Assembly (NCBI GenBank): GCA_008501825.1
Contig: QQUA01000011.1
Span: 62,001-126,000, forward strand
From: Planctomycetota bacterium
GTDB taxonomy: Bacteria; Planctomycetota; UBA1135
Direction: 5' to 3'
DNA: 64,000 nucleotides
Part shown: positions 8,295-16,230 of the stretch, one piece after another
How the letters are laid out: the number at the start of each line of letters is the position of its first letter
Position numbering within the stretch: the stretch's first letter is position 1
The notes under the pieces: model-generated
Database searches by the model: none
Seen by the model: only the letters and a program-made list of their open reading frames with translations
What the model was told of the DNA's origin: nothing
Program-made: the position numbers and the translations under genes

Positions 8295-9053
8295 ATGAAC
8301 CAATCATCCCGTCCCAGCCGTCGCCTGCTGGAAGCCTTGGCCCTGAAGGTTCGGGAAGCCCGTCGGCGCCGCGGGCTTTCTTTGGATGAAGCCGCTCGTC
8401 GAGCCAGTTTGAGCCGGCGATTTTTGGTGGAAATCGAGGCGGGTCGCACCAACCCGTCCATTGGAAAATTGGCCGCGCTGGCCGGGGCCTTCGGCGTCCC
8501 GCTCCGAGAAATGTGCGATTTGCCTCTTGGCGGAGCGCCGCCGATGCGAATCGCCCTCATCGGCATGCGCGGTGCCGGGAAAACCACCCTGGGCAAGGCT
8601 CTAGCGGAAAGCCTTGAAATTCCCTTTGGAGAATTGGACGAGAGCATCGAAGAACTCGCCGGAGTCAGCCGAGCGGAAATCTTCGAGTTCCACGGCGAAA
8701 CCGGCTATCGCCGCCTGGAAAGCGAAGCCCTGGAAAGCTGGCTGGCCCACCACGGGGAAGGAATTTTGGCCGTCCCTGGCGGCATCGTGTCTTCTTCCAA
8801 CACCTACGAACGCCTGCGGGCCACCTGCCGCACCATTTGGTTGCAAGCCTCGCCGGAAGAACACTGGAATCGAGTGGTCGCCCAGGGAGATTTAAGGCCG
8901 ATGCACGGCAATCCCCGAGCCATGGAGCAACTGCGTCGGATCCTCTCGGAACGCACCCCGCTCTATCGTCAAGCGGAGTTCCATCTGGATACCAGCCAGC
9001 GCCAGGCCAGCGCCTGCGTCGACGAGCTAAAACGCTTCTTAACCGCCCCCTAG
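8295..9053 (+). CDS. boxR: BoxR/BzdR-type regulator: HTH plus shikimate-kinase-like domain
   Basis: 252 residues. Residues 15-72 form an XRE-type helix-turn-helix (LSLDEAARRASLSRRFLVEIE). Residues 84-250 resemble shikimate kinase, with Walker A GMRGAGKTT at 90-98 and a VPGGIV strand. This two-domain design is known from BoxR and BzdR, repressors of aerobic and anaerobic benzoate genes released by benzoyl-CoA. It is somewhat shorter than typical members because the interdomain linker is short. Its position divergent from boxCB supports the assignment. The ATG at 8295 sits about 50 bases after the TATAAT. Confidence 0.88.
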   Translation: MNQSSRPSRRLLEALALKVREARRRRGLSLDEAARRASLSRRFLVEIEAGRTNPSIGKLAALAGAFGVPLREMCDLPLGGAPPMRIALIGMRGAGKTTLGKALAESLEIPFGELDESIEELAGVSRAEIFEFHGETGYRRLESEALESWLAHHGEGILAVPGGIVSSSNTYERLRATCRTIWLQASPEEHWNRVVAQGDLRPMHGNPRAMEQLRRILSERTPLYRQAEFHLDTSQRQASACVDELKRFLTAP

Positions 9054-9139
9054 GCGCCCCTAGGTCCGATTTACGTTTCTACGCAAGCCAGGGTCCGGCC
9101 GGCGGTAGCGTCGGCCGGTGGGCAGGGAGAATTGGAATC

Positions 9140-9298
9140 TCAGGGCGTTTCTTCAGCCTTTTGGCTGGAGAGATCTCGCTGGTCCCTTTGGCTGTCTCCG
9201 TAGCTCAAATTCATCAAACTGAAAGCGGCGAACAAAAAGATGACCAGAATCCCAATGGCGGCCAGGGCCGCAAGGGGACGTTGAGATTGGGTGCGCAC
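9140..9298 (-). CDS. Possible small single-pass membrane protein
   Basis: From a GTG at 9298 the frame encodes 52 residues: a short basic head, one clear transmembrane helix (LAALAAIGILVIFLFAAF) and a charged tail (RDQRDLSSQKAEE). The frame stays open up to a TTG at 9373. No Shine-Dalgarno and no homologue recognised. The membrane-helix-plus-polar-tail pattern is the only support, so it may be spurious. Confidence 0.33.
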   Translation of the reverse strand: MRTQSQRPLAALAAIGILVIFLFAAFSLMNLSYGDSQRDQRDLSSQKAEETP

Positions 9299-9487
9299 AA
9301 GGGAAGCCCGAAAGGTATCGGGACAGGCAAGAGTTGGGGATGTTGACGGCGCATGGGGAATTGCGCCGGGCAAGGGGAACCTGCATCATAAACTCAGGTC
9401 CTGCATTTCCCAAATCCTAGCCAAGCCCCCACTCTCTCTCCCGGTGCCTTTGCCTTACCCGGTTTCGGCCAATTCCGACTTCCTTCC

Positions 9488-9549
9488 TTTAGCGCTTTTT
9501 GCCGGCAGAGTCGGCCAAGCGGAAAATATTTTTGCGCCGTTTTAGCGCT
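9488..9549 (+). repeat. Direct repeat TTTAGCGCT upstream of the sigma-factor gene
   Basis: TTTAGCGCT occurs at 9488-9496 and 9541-9549, 53 bases apart. The second copy ends 18 bases before the sigma-factor start. Each copy contains the palindrome AGCGCT. It could be an operator or chance. Confidence 0.3.
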
Positions 9550-9566
9550 CCGGAAGACATCTAGCT

Positions 9567-10280
9567 ATGACCGGGCGAGACCAACCAGCCTTCGACCTGG
9601 AAAAACTTCGAACCAAGGATAAGGAGGAGTGGGCGCACTTTATCGCCTCCATTCAAATGCACCTTGAAAGCATCCTGAAACAAAGAACCAAGGGCAAAGC
9701 CAACCCGGACGACATTAAAGATTTACTTCAAGAAACTTACCAAAAAGCCTTCATTCGGATCGATGAGTTTGACCCTACAAAGTCCAAATCCTTTTACCAC
9801 TGGGTATTGGGAATTGGTGCCGGCATCGCCATGAATTGGCGAAGCGGTCAATCAGCGAAGAAACGGCAAACTCAATCCCTGCCTCCCGAAGATATCTTGC
9901 CGGCGCCGGAAGACCTCCAAACTCCATTGGGCCGGATTCTCAGCATGGAAAGTCGAAGATTGGTGCAGGATGCCATTGCCCGTTTAAGGCCGATCCAGCA
10001 ACAAGTCATTTCGGCCATTTTGTGGGAAAACGAAAAATCACAAAAGGAAATTGCCGCGGGCCTGAATTTAAGCGAATACCAATTTAGACGAATTCGGGAT
10101 GATGGCTTTCAGGCGCTCAAGTCGCTTCTGAGCCGCAAGATTCAACTAGAGCTGGACCAGATCCAGAAGGATCATTCGCCCGAAACCCCTGAAGATTCCC
10201 AATCTTCCGAGGAAAACCAGGAGTCCGACGAATCCCAGGACGATTCCGACGACGATAGAACGGAAACCGGCGTAGCATGA
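9567..10280 (+). CDS. Sigma-70 family (ECF-like) RNA polymerase sigma factor
   Basis: 237 residues. Region 2 is recognisable at about residues 30-95 (DDIKDLLQETYQKAFIRIDEF, then a W-rich core-binding helix). A region-4-like helix-turn-helix lies at about residues 135-185 (QKEIAAGLNLSEYQFRRI). The C-terminal 40 residues are a very acidic Ser/Glu/Asp tail, which is not typical of ECF factors. Its last four bases overlap the start of the next gene (ATGA), so it is translationally coupled to a single-pass membrane protein that is a candidate anti-sigma partner. Target promoters are unknown. Confidence 0.82.
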   Translation: MTGRDQPAFDLEKLRTKDKEEWAHFIASIQMHLESILKQRTKGKANPDDIKDLLQETYQKAFIRIDEFDPTKSKSFYHWVLGIGAGIAMNWRSGQSAKKRQTQSLPPEDILPAPEDLQTPLGRILSMESRRLVQDAIARLRPIQQQVISAILWENEKSQKEIAAGLNLSEYQFRRIRDDGFQALKSLLSRKIQLELDQIQKDHSPETPEDSQSSEENQESDESQDDSDDDRTETGVA

Positions 10281-12523
10281 ACGACGCCAATCTACCTCCC
10301 GAAGCGGAAGATCGACGACACCCGGTCGATCCGGAGGTGGAACGCGCCGTCGACGGCATTCTTCAATCCATCCAGGACTTCCATCAGTTTCTCGAGCAGA
10401 CGGAACTGGAAGAGAAACGGCGCAAGCGGCGATTCGCAATTCTGCGTGGAATGGCCTTGGCCGCCGGCTTCTTGTTGTGCATCGGAATCGTCTGGTGGCA
10501 AACTCAACCTGGGGCCTCCACCGAAGGTGAAACCGAAACCGAAGTTCAGCGTCCGCCCGGTCCGGAAGTAGAAAGTCCAAACCCTGATCCGCCCACCGAT
10601 CCTCGAAACCTGCGCCAAGATGCGGAGCTGCCGGCGCCTCAGGCGATGGTGGATTTGGACTTCATTTGGAAATCTCCAAGCGGCAAAAGACTCGGGATTT
10701 TCCAAATCCAAGATCCCACGATCACCCAGAAAATTGTCGCCAACCAAACCCCATGGCCGGCAAGCGGTTCCTGGTTGCTCCTCGAGCCGTCCAGTCTTTC
10801 TGATCGCCGGGAAATCAAATTCCAATGGCGGGAACCGGCTCCCGCCGACGACAGCCGCTGGCAGTTGATGGAGGAAGAGACTGTTCTCTGGGAAGGCTCA
10901 TGGGAGGAAATAAAAGCGGCATCGGGGAGCAGTATCGAATTGACGGTCCAGGCCCAGCGCTGGATCCGGGGCCGAGTCGTGGATCAGAACGGGGATCCCT
11001 TGGCCGGAGCCTACGTGCAGGCATTCTTGGCCGAGGAATGGGCCGACATGCAAAGCAATGCCAAGCGGCGCCTGCGCCCGACTTTGGCTTTTGCCCTTAG
11101 CGGCCCCGACGGCAGCTTCGAAGTTCCGGCAGCGGCCGACAGCCCGGCCATCTTGACCATGGCTCCGGGCCGCCGTTCTGAGTTGGCCATGTTGGTCGAA
11201 TCCAACTCCGATTCCCTGGAAATCCAGCTTCCGGAAAGCCCCGGACCTTGGTTGACCGTGCGCTTTGAGGACGGCCGCCCGGCCACCGGCATGCTGGTGG
11301 AGTTCGGCCCCAACCCCGACCCGCAACGCACCGATCTCGCCACTCGCCTCAGTTTGCAGTTGAACCTGGGCCTGCGATTGCACAAATTCCTGGGCTACAC
11401 CGATGCCGCCGGCCAGTTGCGGCTGGATGGACTTCCACCTGGTCGCTTTGCCGTGCGCTTCCACGGAACCGGCCGCGAGCCAGTGCCTGGAATCCTATTT
11501 TGGGGCCATCCCGGCCCTTCCGCCCTCGATCTTCCGGTTCGCGGAGAGGTCCTGACCGCCGCCGGGGAACACCAAAGAGTGAAGGGACCGCAAATCCTCT
11601 TTTCCGAACGTCCTGCCGGAGAAGAAATCCTGCTGCCATTGCAAGCCACCCGCTACCAGGTCCACTTGCAGAACGATGCCGGCATGGGCTTGGGGAACCA
11701 TCCCGTTTCCCTGCAATGGCGAAAGGGACTGCCTGGTTGGTCTCTAACGACTACCGACGCCGCCGGTCGCTTCGCCTTCTTGGGAAGCCCGGCCACGGAG
11801 TACCGCCTGAAAGTTCAAAGTCCGGAAACTTGGGAATATCCAATCAGGATGCTGACCACCCCGGCAGCCGGAGAAGACCCAGTTCTACCGGTTACTTTGC
11901 AGGCACAGCGTTCCTTGCCGCTTCAAGTCCACTGGAACGGAAAGGCTTTGCAGAGGGGTCGCTGGAGCTTGGATCCGGCTACCGATCGATGGCAAGCCCT
12001 TCAAGCCGAATCGGAAGCCGGTGCTTTCACCATCCGGTTGCCCGCTTCTGCAACCCGCTTTTGGATCGGAGGGCCGCCACGGGATTGGCAACAATGTTTG
12101 CAACAACCCCTGCATTGGTTCCCCACCCAAATCGATATCGATCCGACGTCCATCGCCACAGAATTCAAGCGGCCCTTAAACCTGCAACATGGCCGCTTGC
12201 TGGTGTTGAAAGTCCGTTATCGCGATCAACAACAACTCTCTTCACCCAAAGAGGTCCTGCCGGAGTTGTGGCTGATTCAAAACGGCAGAGATTCAGGCCG
12301 ATGGCCCCTTGATGCTCAAGCCGACCCAGGCCGCCCTTCGACGATTCAAATTATCCGCGATGCGGACGACCGGCCTTGGATATGGTTGGCAAACAGAAAA
12401 CCTCTGGACCCTGAGAGCGCCTATCAAGCGGTGGTGAAATTTGAGTTCCTGCCCGGCTTCCAAACCACTTTCGAAATCGCTCCCGGCCAAGGCACGGTGG
12501 AACGAACGATCCACATTCCTTAA
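10277..12523 (+). CDS. Single-pass membrane protein with carboxypeptidase-regulatory-like periplasmic region; candidate anti-sigma
   Basis: 748 residues. Residues 1-55 are a charged cytoplasmic segment (ERAVDGILQSIQDFHQFLEQ, then EEKRRKRR), followed by one transmembrane helix at about 57-73 (MALAAGFLLCIGIVWW). The rest is extracytoplasmic: a Pro/Glu linker, then several beta-sandwich repeats starting as GRVVDQNGDPLAGAYV and DAAGQLRLDGLPPGRFAVRF, typical of carboxypeptidase-regulatory-like folds. Topology and coupling to the sigma gene suggest the N-terminal segment holds the sigma factor while the outer part senses a signal. No zinc-binding anti-sigma motif is present, so this role is inferred from context. 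Confidence 0.72.
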   Translation: MNDANLPPEAEDRRHPVDPEVERAVDGILQSIQDFHQFLEQTELEEKRRKRRFAILRGMALAAGFLLCIGIVWWQTQPGASTEGETETEVQRPPGPEVESPNPDPPTDPRNLRQDAELPAPQAMVDLDFIWKSPSGKRLGIFQIQDPTITQKIVANQTPWPASGSWLLLEPSSLSDRREIKFQWREPAPADDSRWQLMEEETVLWEGSWEEIKAASGSSIELTVQAQRWIRGRVVDQNGDPLAGAYVQAFLAEEWADMQSNAKRRLRPTLAFALSGPDGSFEVPAAADSPAILTMAPGRRSELAMLVESNSDSLEIQLPESPGPWLTVRFEDGRPATGMLVEFGPNPDPQRTDLATRLSLQLNLGLRLHKFLGYTDAAGQLRLDGLPPGRFAVRFHGTGREPVPGILFWGHPGPSALDLPVRGEVLTAAGEHQRVKGPQILFSERPAGEEILLPLQATRYQVHLQNDAGMGLGNHPVSLQWRKGLPGWSLTTTDAAGRFAFLGSPATEYRLKVQSPETWEYPIRMLTTPAAGEDPVLPVTLQAQRSLPLQVHWNGKALQRGRWSLDPATDRWQALQAESEAGAFTIRLPASATRFWIGGPPRDWQQCLQQPLHWFPTQIDIDPTSIATEFKRPLNLQHGRLLVLKVRYRDQQQLSSPKEVLPELWLIQNGRDSGRWPLDAQADPGRPSTIQIIRDADDRPWIWLANRKPLDPESAYQAVVKFEFLPGFQTTFEIAPGQGTVERTIHIP

Positions 12524-12531
12524 GGGCCATC

Positions 12532-12548
12532 CCGGAGTCATGCTCCGG
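12532..12548. terminator. Short hairpin between convergent operons
   Basis: CCGGAG (12532-12537) pairs with CTCCGG (12543-12548) across a five-base loop, between the sigma operon and folE. There is no T-run on either side, so terminator function is doubtful. Confidence 0.25.
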
Positions 12549-12588
12549 CATCGAACCTAGGGCAGGCCGTTGCCGTCCAGCGGGTCGC

Positions 12589-13164
12589 TTAGCCGCCCCG
12601 AATCAAAGAAAGGAATTCGCCTCGGGTTCGTGAATCGCTACGGAAATCTCCAAGCATGCAGGAAGTCGTGGTAATGGAAGATTGTTTGGCCACCCCACGC
12701 ATCATCATGCAAAGGTGCGCCGCTTCCGCCACCACCGCCACGCCCTGAGGCTGCAACACCTTTTGAACCGCCTCGGCGATTTCGGTGGTCATCCTTTCCT
12801 GCACCTGCAATCTGCGAGCATACATTTCCACGATCCGCGGCAGTTTGCTGAGCCCGATCACTTTTCCCGCCGGCAGATAAGCCACGTGAACCTTGCCGAA
12901 AAAGGGCAGCAGGTGGTGTTCGCACAGGGAATAAAACTCAATATCCCGCACAAGGACCATTTCACTGACCGATTCGTGAAAGATGGCTTCGTTCACGACC
13001 TCTTCCAGCTCCGCCCGATAGCCTCCGGTCAGGTATTCAAAGCTCTTGGCCACCCGTTCCGGAGTTTTCAGCAAGCCCTCGCGCTTGGGGTCTTCTCCAA
13101 GCTTTTCCAGCATGGTCTCGACCAGCGGGGCCAAGTCTTTGCGAATGATTTGGGACGGACTCAT
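12589..13164 (-). CDS. folE: GTP cyclohydrolase I
   Basis: 191 residues, standard length. It converts GTP to 7,8-dihydroneopterin triphosphate. Zinc ligands are visible at Cys81 and His84 ([13 protein letters not shown]) and Cys152 (HLCMMMRG), with the conserved GLSKLPRIV segment between. It lies 34 bases after a 6-pyruvoyltetrahydropterin synthase gene on the same strand. The two together perform the first two steps toward tetrahydrobiopterin-type pterins; folate and queuosine synthesis also use FolE. Confidence 0.95.
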   Translation of the reverse strand: MSPSQIIRKDLAPLVETMLEKLGEDPKREGLLKTPERVAKSFEYLTGGYRAELEEVVNEAIFHESVSEMVLVRDIEFYSLCEHHLLPFFGKVHVAYLPAGKVIGLSKLPRIVEMYARRLQVQERMTTEIAEAVQKVLQPQGVAVVAEAAHLCMMMRGVAKQSSITTTSCMLGDFRSDSRTRGEFLSLIRGG

Positions 13165-13198
13165 GGTTGGGTTTGATGAAAGACGAGGACGTAAGGAT

Positions 13199-13630
13199 TT
13201 AAGTCGACTTCGGCCCCCGGTACACCACCTGATGATCTCGGCTTTCTCGCAGGCTCAGTTGCTTTAGAAGGACTCCTGCAGGAAGTGCTGGAGCTAAAAC
13301 TTCCCAAAAGCAAAGGAGAAGGTTTTCACTGGTGGGCACTCTCCCCTGAAGGAAGGGAACGTCTATGTTTAGATTCAAATGATCCACCTTCCGAATAATT
13401 TTCTCCTGAACCAAAGCCTGAAGTTCAAGCAAATCCATCACCATGCCGGTATCCGGATCCACCGGGCCTTCGACCTCGGTATCCAAAAAGTAATTGTGAC
13501 CGTGGTTGTTGGGACTGAAACAAACACCGTAAACCTTGCGGTTCCAGGCGTCGTCGAAAGCGGGGTTGTGAAGCCGGTAGGCGGCACAAAATTCGGCCCG
13601 ATAGCGGAGTTGAAGGAGCGGTGCGGACAA
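13199..13630 (-). CDS. 6-pyruvoyltetrahydropterin synthase (COG0720, Cx5HGH type)
   Basis: 143 residues. Catalytic Cys37 and zinc ligands His43 and His45 lie in [13 protein letters not shown], spaced Cys-x5-His-Gly-His, with another His near residue 21. In this family the Cx5HGH spacing is associated with true PTPS enzymes of biopterin synthesis, while QueD has Cx3HGH. The start is a TTG at 13630, preceded by AGG at six bases, with an in-frame stop upstream and no better start. It is the first gene of a unit with folE. Confidence 0.88.
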   Translation of the reverse strand: MSAPLLQLRYRAEFCAAYRLHNPAFDDAWNRKVYGVCFSPNNHGHNYFLDTEVEGPVDPDTGMVMDLLELQALVQEKIIRKVDHLNLNIDVPFLQGRVPTSENLLLCFWEVLAPALPAGVLLKQLSLRESRDHQVVYRGPKST

Positions 13631-14001
13631 AGCTCGCCTAAGGTCTTCGGGTTCAAGTCAAGCAGGCAGTATCGCAGCTTTTCCACCGGTCTGCCAACCG
13701 TCAAGAATTTCGAAAGCGGACATCTTTTTCCATTTTCCAAGGAATTTTTTTTCCCGCTGAAACTCCAACCTTTGCATATAGGGAGGGTATAAATCTTGTG
13801 CCCCCGTTCTCTTGCGAAAAAGGTCCGGATTCAGGGCCTTTTTTGCGGTTGTCCTGTACCAGCTGCAAGACTTGTGGAACCCGGGTTTTGTGAGTAACGT
13901 CCTTATAGGAGGCCTCATCACCGACCCGGGGTCCTAATTCCTTCCCAACCCAGGTCCGCAAACTAATTCCTAGCCATTTCCCCTAGCGGGGAGCAACCTT
14001 G
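13631..14001. other. Intergenic stretch upstream of the pterin genes and the Kelch gene
   Basis: About 370 bases, more AT-rich than its neighbours. Several overlapping short open frames exist on the minus strand (to about 13961), but none has a recognisable domain or a good start. It contains the hairpin at 13814-13846 and a 9-base direct repeat CTAATTCCT at 13934 and 13963, ahead of the Kelch gene. It probably holds divergent promoters; an eroded gene remnant cannot be excluded. Confidence 0.5.
13814..13846 (-). terminator. Terminator-like hairpin in the pterin-gene leader
   Basis: On the minus strand AAAAAGG pairs with CCTTTTT, with one mismatch and two more inner pairs around the loop TGAATCC. 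The T-run is part of the descending arm. It lies about 185 bases upstream of the PTPS start with no gene before it on that strand, so it may be an attenuator, not an end-of-gene terminator. Confidence 0.5.
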
Positions 14002-15069
14002 ATGACGCGATTCTCCACTCTTGCCCTCCTCGGGGTGTTTCTCTTGGCTCCCGCAGTGGCCGGCCAGGGAATCCCCTACGATTCCACGGCTCCCGGCCTG
14101 CTCAGCGATTACCAGCTGGTTTCCGGAAGTCCAGGCCATGGCGGCCTGAGCGGTAGCTTCGGGTACCAGGCCAACGGCCGCGCGCCGGCGTGGTACGTCC
14201 TGTCCACACCGATCAGCGCCCGCAGCCGTCCCGGTTCCGCCACCATCGGCGGCAAGGACTTCTACGTCATCGGCGGGGAAACCCCCGGTGGTGGTCGTGC
14301 TGACTTCGTCGAGATCTGGGACCGTCAAACCGACACCTGGTCGCAAAGCGCCAGCCGCATGCCGATTCCGGTCAGCAACATCATGGGCTCCTGCGTCTTT
14401 TCAGGTGGCCAGATGTACGTCTTCGGCGGCTTGGACATCAACGGCGTGGTCCGGGACGAGATCCAGGTCTACGACCCGACGATGGATTCCTGGACGGTTC
14501 ATCCCACTCGCCTGCCGGCCCCCCGGTACGGCGTGGGTGTATCCAACATCTACGGCGGTGACATCCTGGTGTGCGGCGGTGCCGATTCCGGTTTCTTCTA
14601 CGGAGATTCCTACATCTTCAACAACTCGACCGGCACCTTCTCCACCGGCCCGGCGATGGCGGATGCGGATTACATGATCACCATCACCAACATCCCCAAT
14701 TCGGCTGACGGCAAGGTCTACATGACCGGCTTTGCCACCGACACCTTCCTGCAGGTGTACGACACCGCCACCGGGACTTTCTCCAGAGGTCCCTCCTTCC
14801 GCGCTGACCCGGTGAACGGCCAATCCCGCGCCGGTTGCGGCATGGACAACGTCGGTGCTCGGGTATTCATCTACGGCGGAGACTGGACCGGCTACCGCTC
14901 CGACACCGAGTACTACGACGTCCTCAGCGGACAACAAAAGAAAACCGCCACCTTGGAACTGAACGTCGGCCGTCGGGCTTTCGCCTACGGTCCCCTTCCC
15001 TGCCCCGGTTGCTACGCCTCTCACGGCTGGAACGGCAACTACCTGCAGCACGGCGAAGGAGCTCGATAA
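14002..15069 (+). CDS. Exported Kelch-repeat beta-propeller protein
   Basis: 355 residues from the ATG at 14002, which has GGGGAG eight bases upstream; a TTG just before it is less likely. A signal peptide (TLALLGVFLLAPAVAGQG) precedes five or six Kelch blades. Examples are KDFYVIGGETP, QMYVFGGLDING followed by VYDPTMDSWTV, and RVFIYGGDW followed by an EYYDVLSG segment. The C-terminus (LPCPGCYASHGWNG) has a Cys pair. Kelch propellers bind proteins or sugars; the target here is unknown. Single gene with a good terminator. Confidence 0.85.
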   Translation: MTRFSTLALLGVFLLAPAVAGQGIPYDSTAPGLLSDYQLVSGSPGHGGLSGSFGYQANGRAPAWYVLSTPISARSRPGSATIGGKDFYVIGGETPGGGRADFVEIWDRQTDTWSQSASRMPIPVSNIMGSCVFSGGQMYVFGGLDINGVVRDEIQVYDPTMDSWTVHPTRLPAPRYGVGVSNIYGGDILVCGGADSGFFYGDSYIFNNSTGTFSTGPAMADADYMITITNIPNSADGKVYMTGFATDTFLQVYDTATGTFSRGPSFRADPVNGQSRAGCGMDNVGARVFIYGGDWTGYRSDTEYYDVLSGQQKKTATLELNVGRRAFAYGPLPCPGCYASHGWNGNYLQHGEGAR

Positions 15070-15119
15070 AGCTGGGATGCCCGCCTTTCCCCAAGGCGTG
15101 GCCCATCGGTAGCGGACGA

Positions 15120-15156
15120 AAGGCGCCCTGGAATCCAGGGCGCCTTCTTCCTTTTT
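15120..15156 (+). terminator. Rho-independent terminator after the Kelch gene
   Basis: AAGGCGCCCTGG (15120-15131) pairs perfectly with CCAGGGCGCCTT (15135-15146) across a three-base loop, followed by CTTCCTTTTT. Confidence 0.85.
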
Positions 15157-15171
15157 AGCCGCTCCAAGACG

Positions 15172-16176
15172 TCAGGGTCGGTGGCTCAATTGGACGTGGA
15201 TCTTCAGCGGCAAGAGATCTTGCTTTTGGACTGCACTGGCCAAAGCGAAAGGCCGGTCTTGTCCAGAGAGTTGGCCACCTTGGCCGGCGGCAGGCTCGAT
15301 CCACAACAACACGCGATCGGCAGGCAAACGGCCGAAACAACGCTCTTCCAACTCCGGCCGCGAATCGGCCGCCGCAGGATCTACGGCTACCCAGCCGAAC
15401 ACCGGAACCCAAAACTGAGCCCAGGCGTGCAGGGCACAAGATTCGTCCATTCCCCGATATCCGGCGAGCAAGCGGGCCGGGACGCCGGCCCGGCGACATA
15501 GGGCGACGAAGTAGGCGGCAAAATCCACCGCAGTGCCGTAGTGCTCCAGGGAAACCCACTCGGCGTCGCCTCGGCCCCAGCCCCGGCCGTGTTGCCCCAG
15601 ATCCACGTCTTCCAGGACGAAATCGTAAAGCGAGCGGGCCACGGCGAAGGCATCGGTGGACGGCCCTCGGTGTTTTCGGGCCAGGGCGTTGAGGCGATCG
15701 CTTTCGGCCGAAGGCATGAGATAGCCGGCGGGAAAGGCGCCCTCCGAGTCGGAATCCGGCCGTCGTACCCCGCCGTCGCGGCCGCCGAGATCGGGAGTTC
15801 GGAGCAACCGATAGCGCCAGAGCCAGGGGCCGGTGTCCGGCCAAGACCAATCCCCGTCCTGATCCTGGATCGGATCCAGGCGAACCAGGCTGAAGCGGTT
15901 GCCGAACTCGTCCAAAGGGAGAAATTCCGCCGCCACCGGCCGCTCCAGCAGTTCCACCTGCTGATGGCCGTCATCCACCGGCACCGCCAGGCGAAGCTCG
16001 ATCGGACCGTCCGCGGGCGAGGGCAAGGCTTCCAAAACCAGACTGCATTGCCACTCCATGCGCTGCCAGGTCGGTGCCACCGGCTGTGGCGGCCCTTGGG
16101 CGCAGGAAAAGAATCCGAAGGCCACGGCCCAGATGACGAACCTGGGAGCGGAGCCAAGGAGCTTGGCAGGCTTCAT
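15172..16176 (-). CDS. Transglutaminase-like lipoprotein
   Basis: 334 residues from the ATG at 16176. The N-terminus is a lipoprotein signal with lipobox FFSC (Cys25). The C-terminal half is a transglutaminase core with a complete Cys-His-Asp triad: Cys227 in FVALCRRAGVPAR, His250 in ALHAWAQFW and Asp266 in VAVDPA. Such secreted domains act as proteases or crosslinking enzymes. The 150 residues before the core are beta-rich and not recognised. It is divergent from the S41 protease gene with about 54 bases between starts, so the two may share a promoter region. Confidence 0.85.
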   Translation of the reverse strand: MKPAKLLGSAPRFVIWAVAFGFFSCAQGPPQPVAPTWQRMEWQCSLVLEALPSPADGPIELRLAVPVDDGHQQVELLERPVAAEFLPLDEFGNRFSLVRLDPIQDQDGDWSWPDTGPWLWRYRLLRTPDLGGRDGGVRRPDSDSEGAFPAGYLMPSAESDRLNALARKHRGPSTDAFAVARSLYDFVLEDVDLGQHGRGWGRGDAEWVSLEHYGTAVDFAAYFVALCRRAGVPARLLAGYRGMDESCALHAWAQFWVPVFGWVAVDPAAADSRPELEERCFGRLPADRVLLWIEPAAGQGGQLSGQDRPFALASAVQKQDLLPLKIHVQLSHRP

Positions 16177-16230
16177 GACGCCATCATGGCCCCGCCCGAG
16201 GCCAAAATCCAAGCAGCTAAACTGCTGCCG

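Larger units (their letters stand above)
9054..9566. other. Intergenic stretch between boxR and the sigma-factor gene
   Basis: About 510 bases with no strong gene. It holds a GC-rich hairpin just after boxR (CCGGCCG 9095-9101 with CGGCCGG 9112-9118, no T-run), a possible tiny membrane-protein ORF on the minus strand (9140-9298), and a 9-base direct repeat just upstream of the sigma gene. No RNA gene was recognised. Confidence 0.5.

Noticed and set aside
9095..9118. Hairpin after boxR as a terminator
   Set aside because: The stem is GC-rich but no T-run follows on either strand.
13658..13961. Two overlapping minus-strand frames (84-87 codons) as genes
   Set aside because: Neither has a recognised domain, a good start or clear codon bias, and a terminator-like hairpin lies within both.
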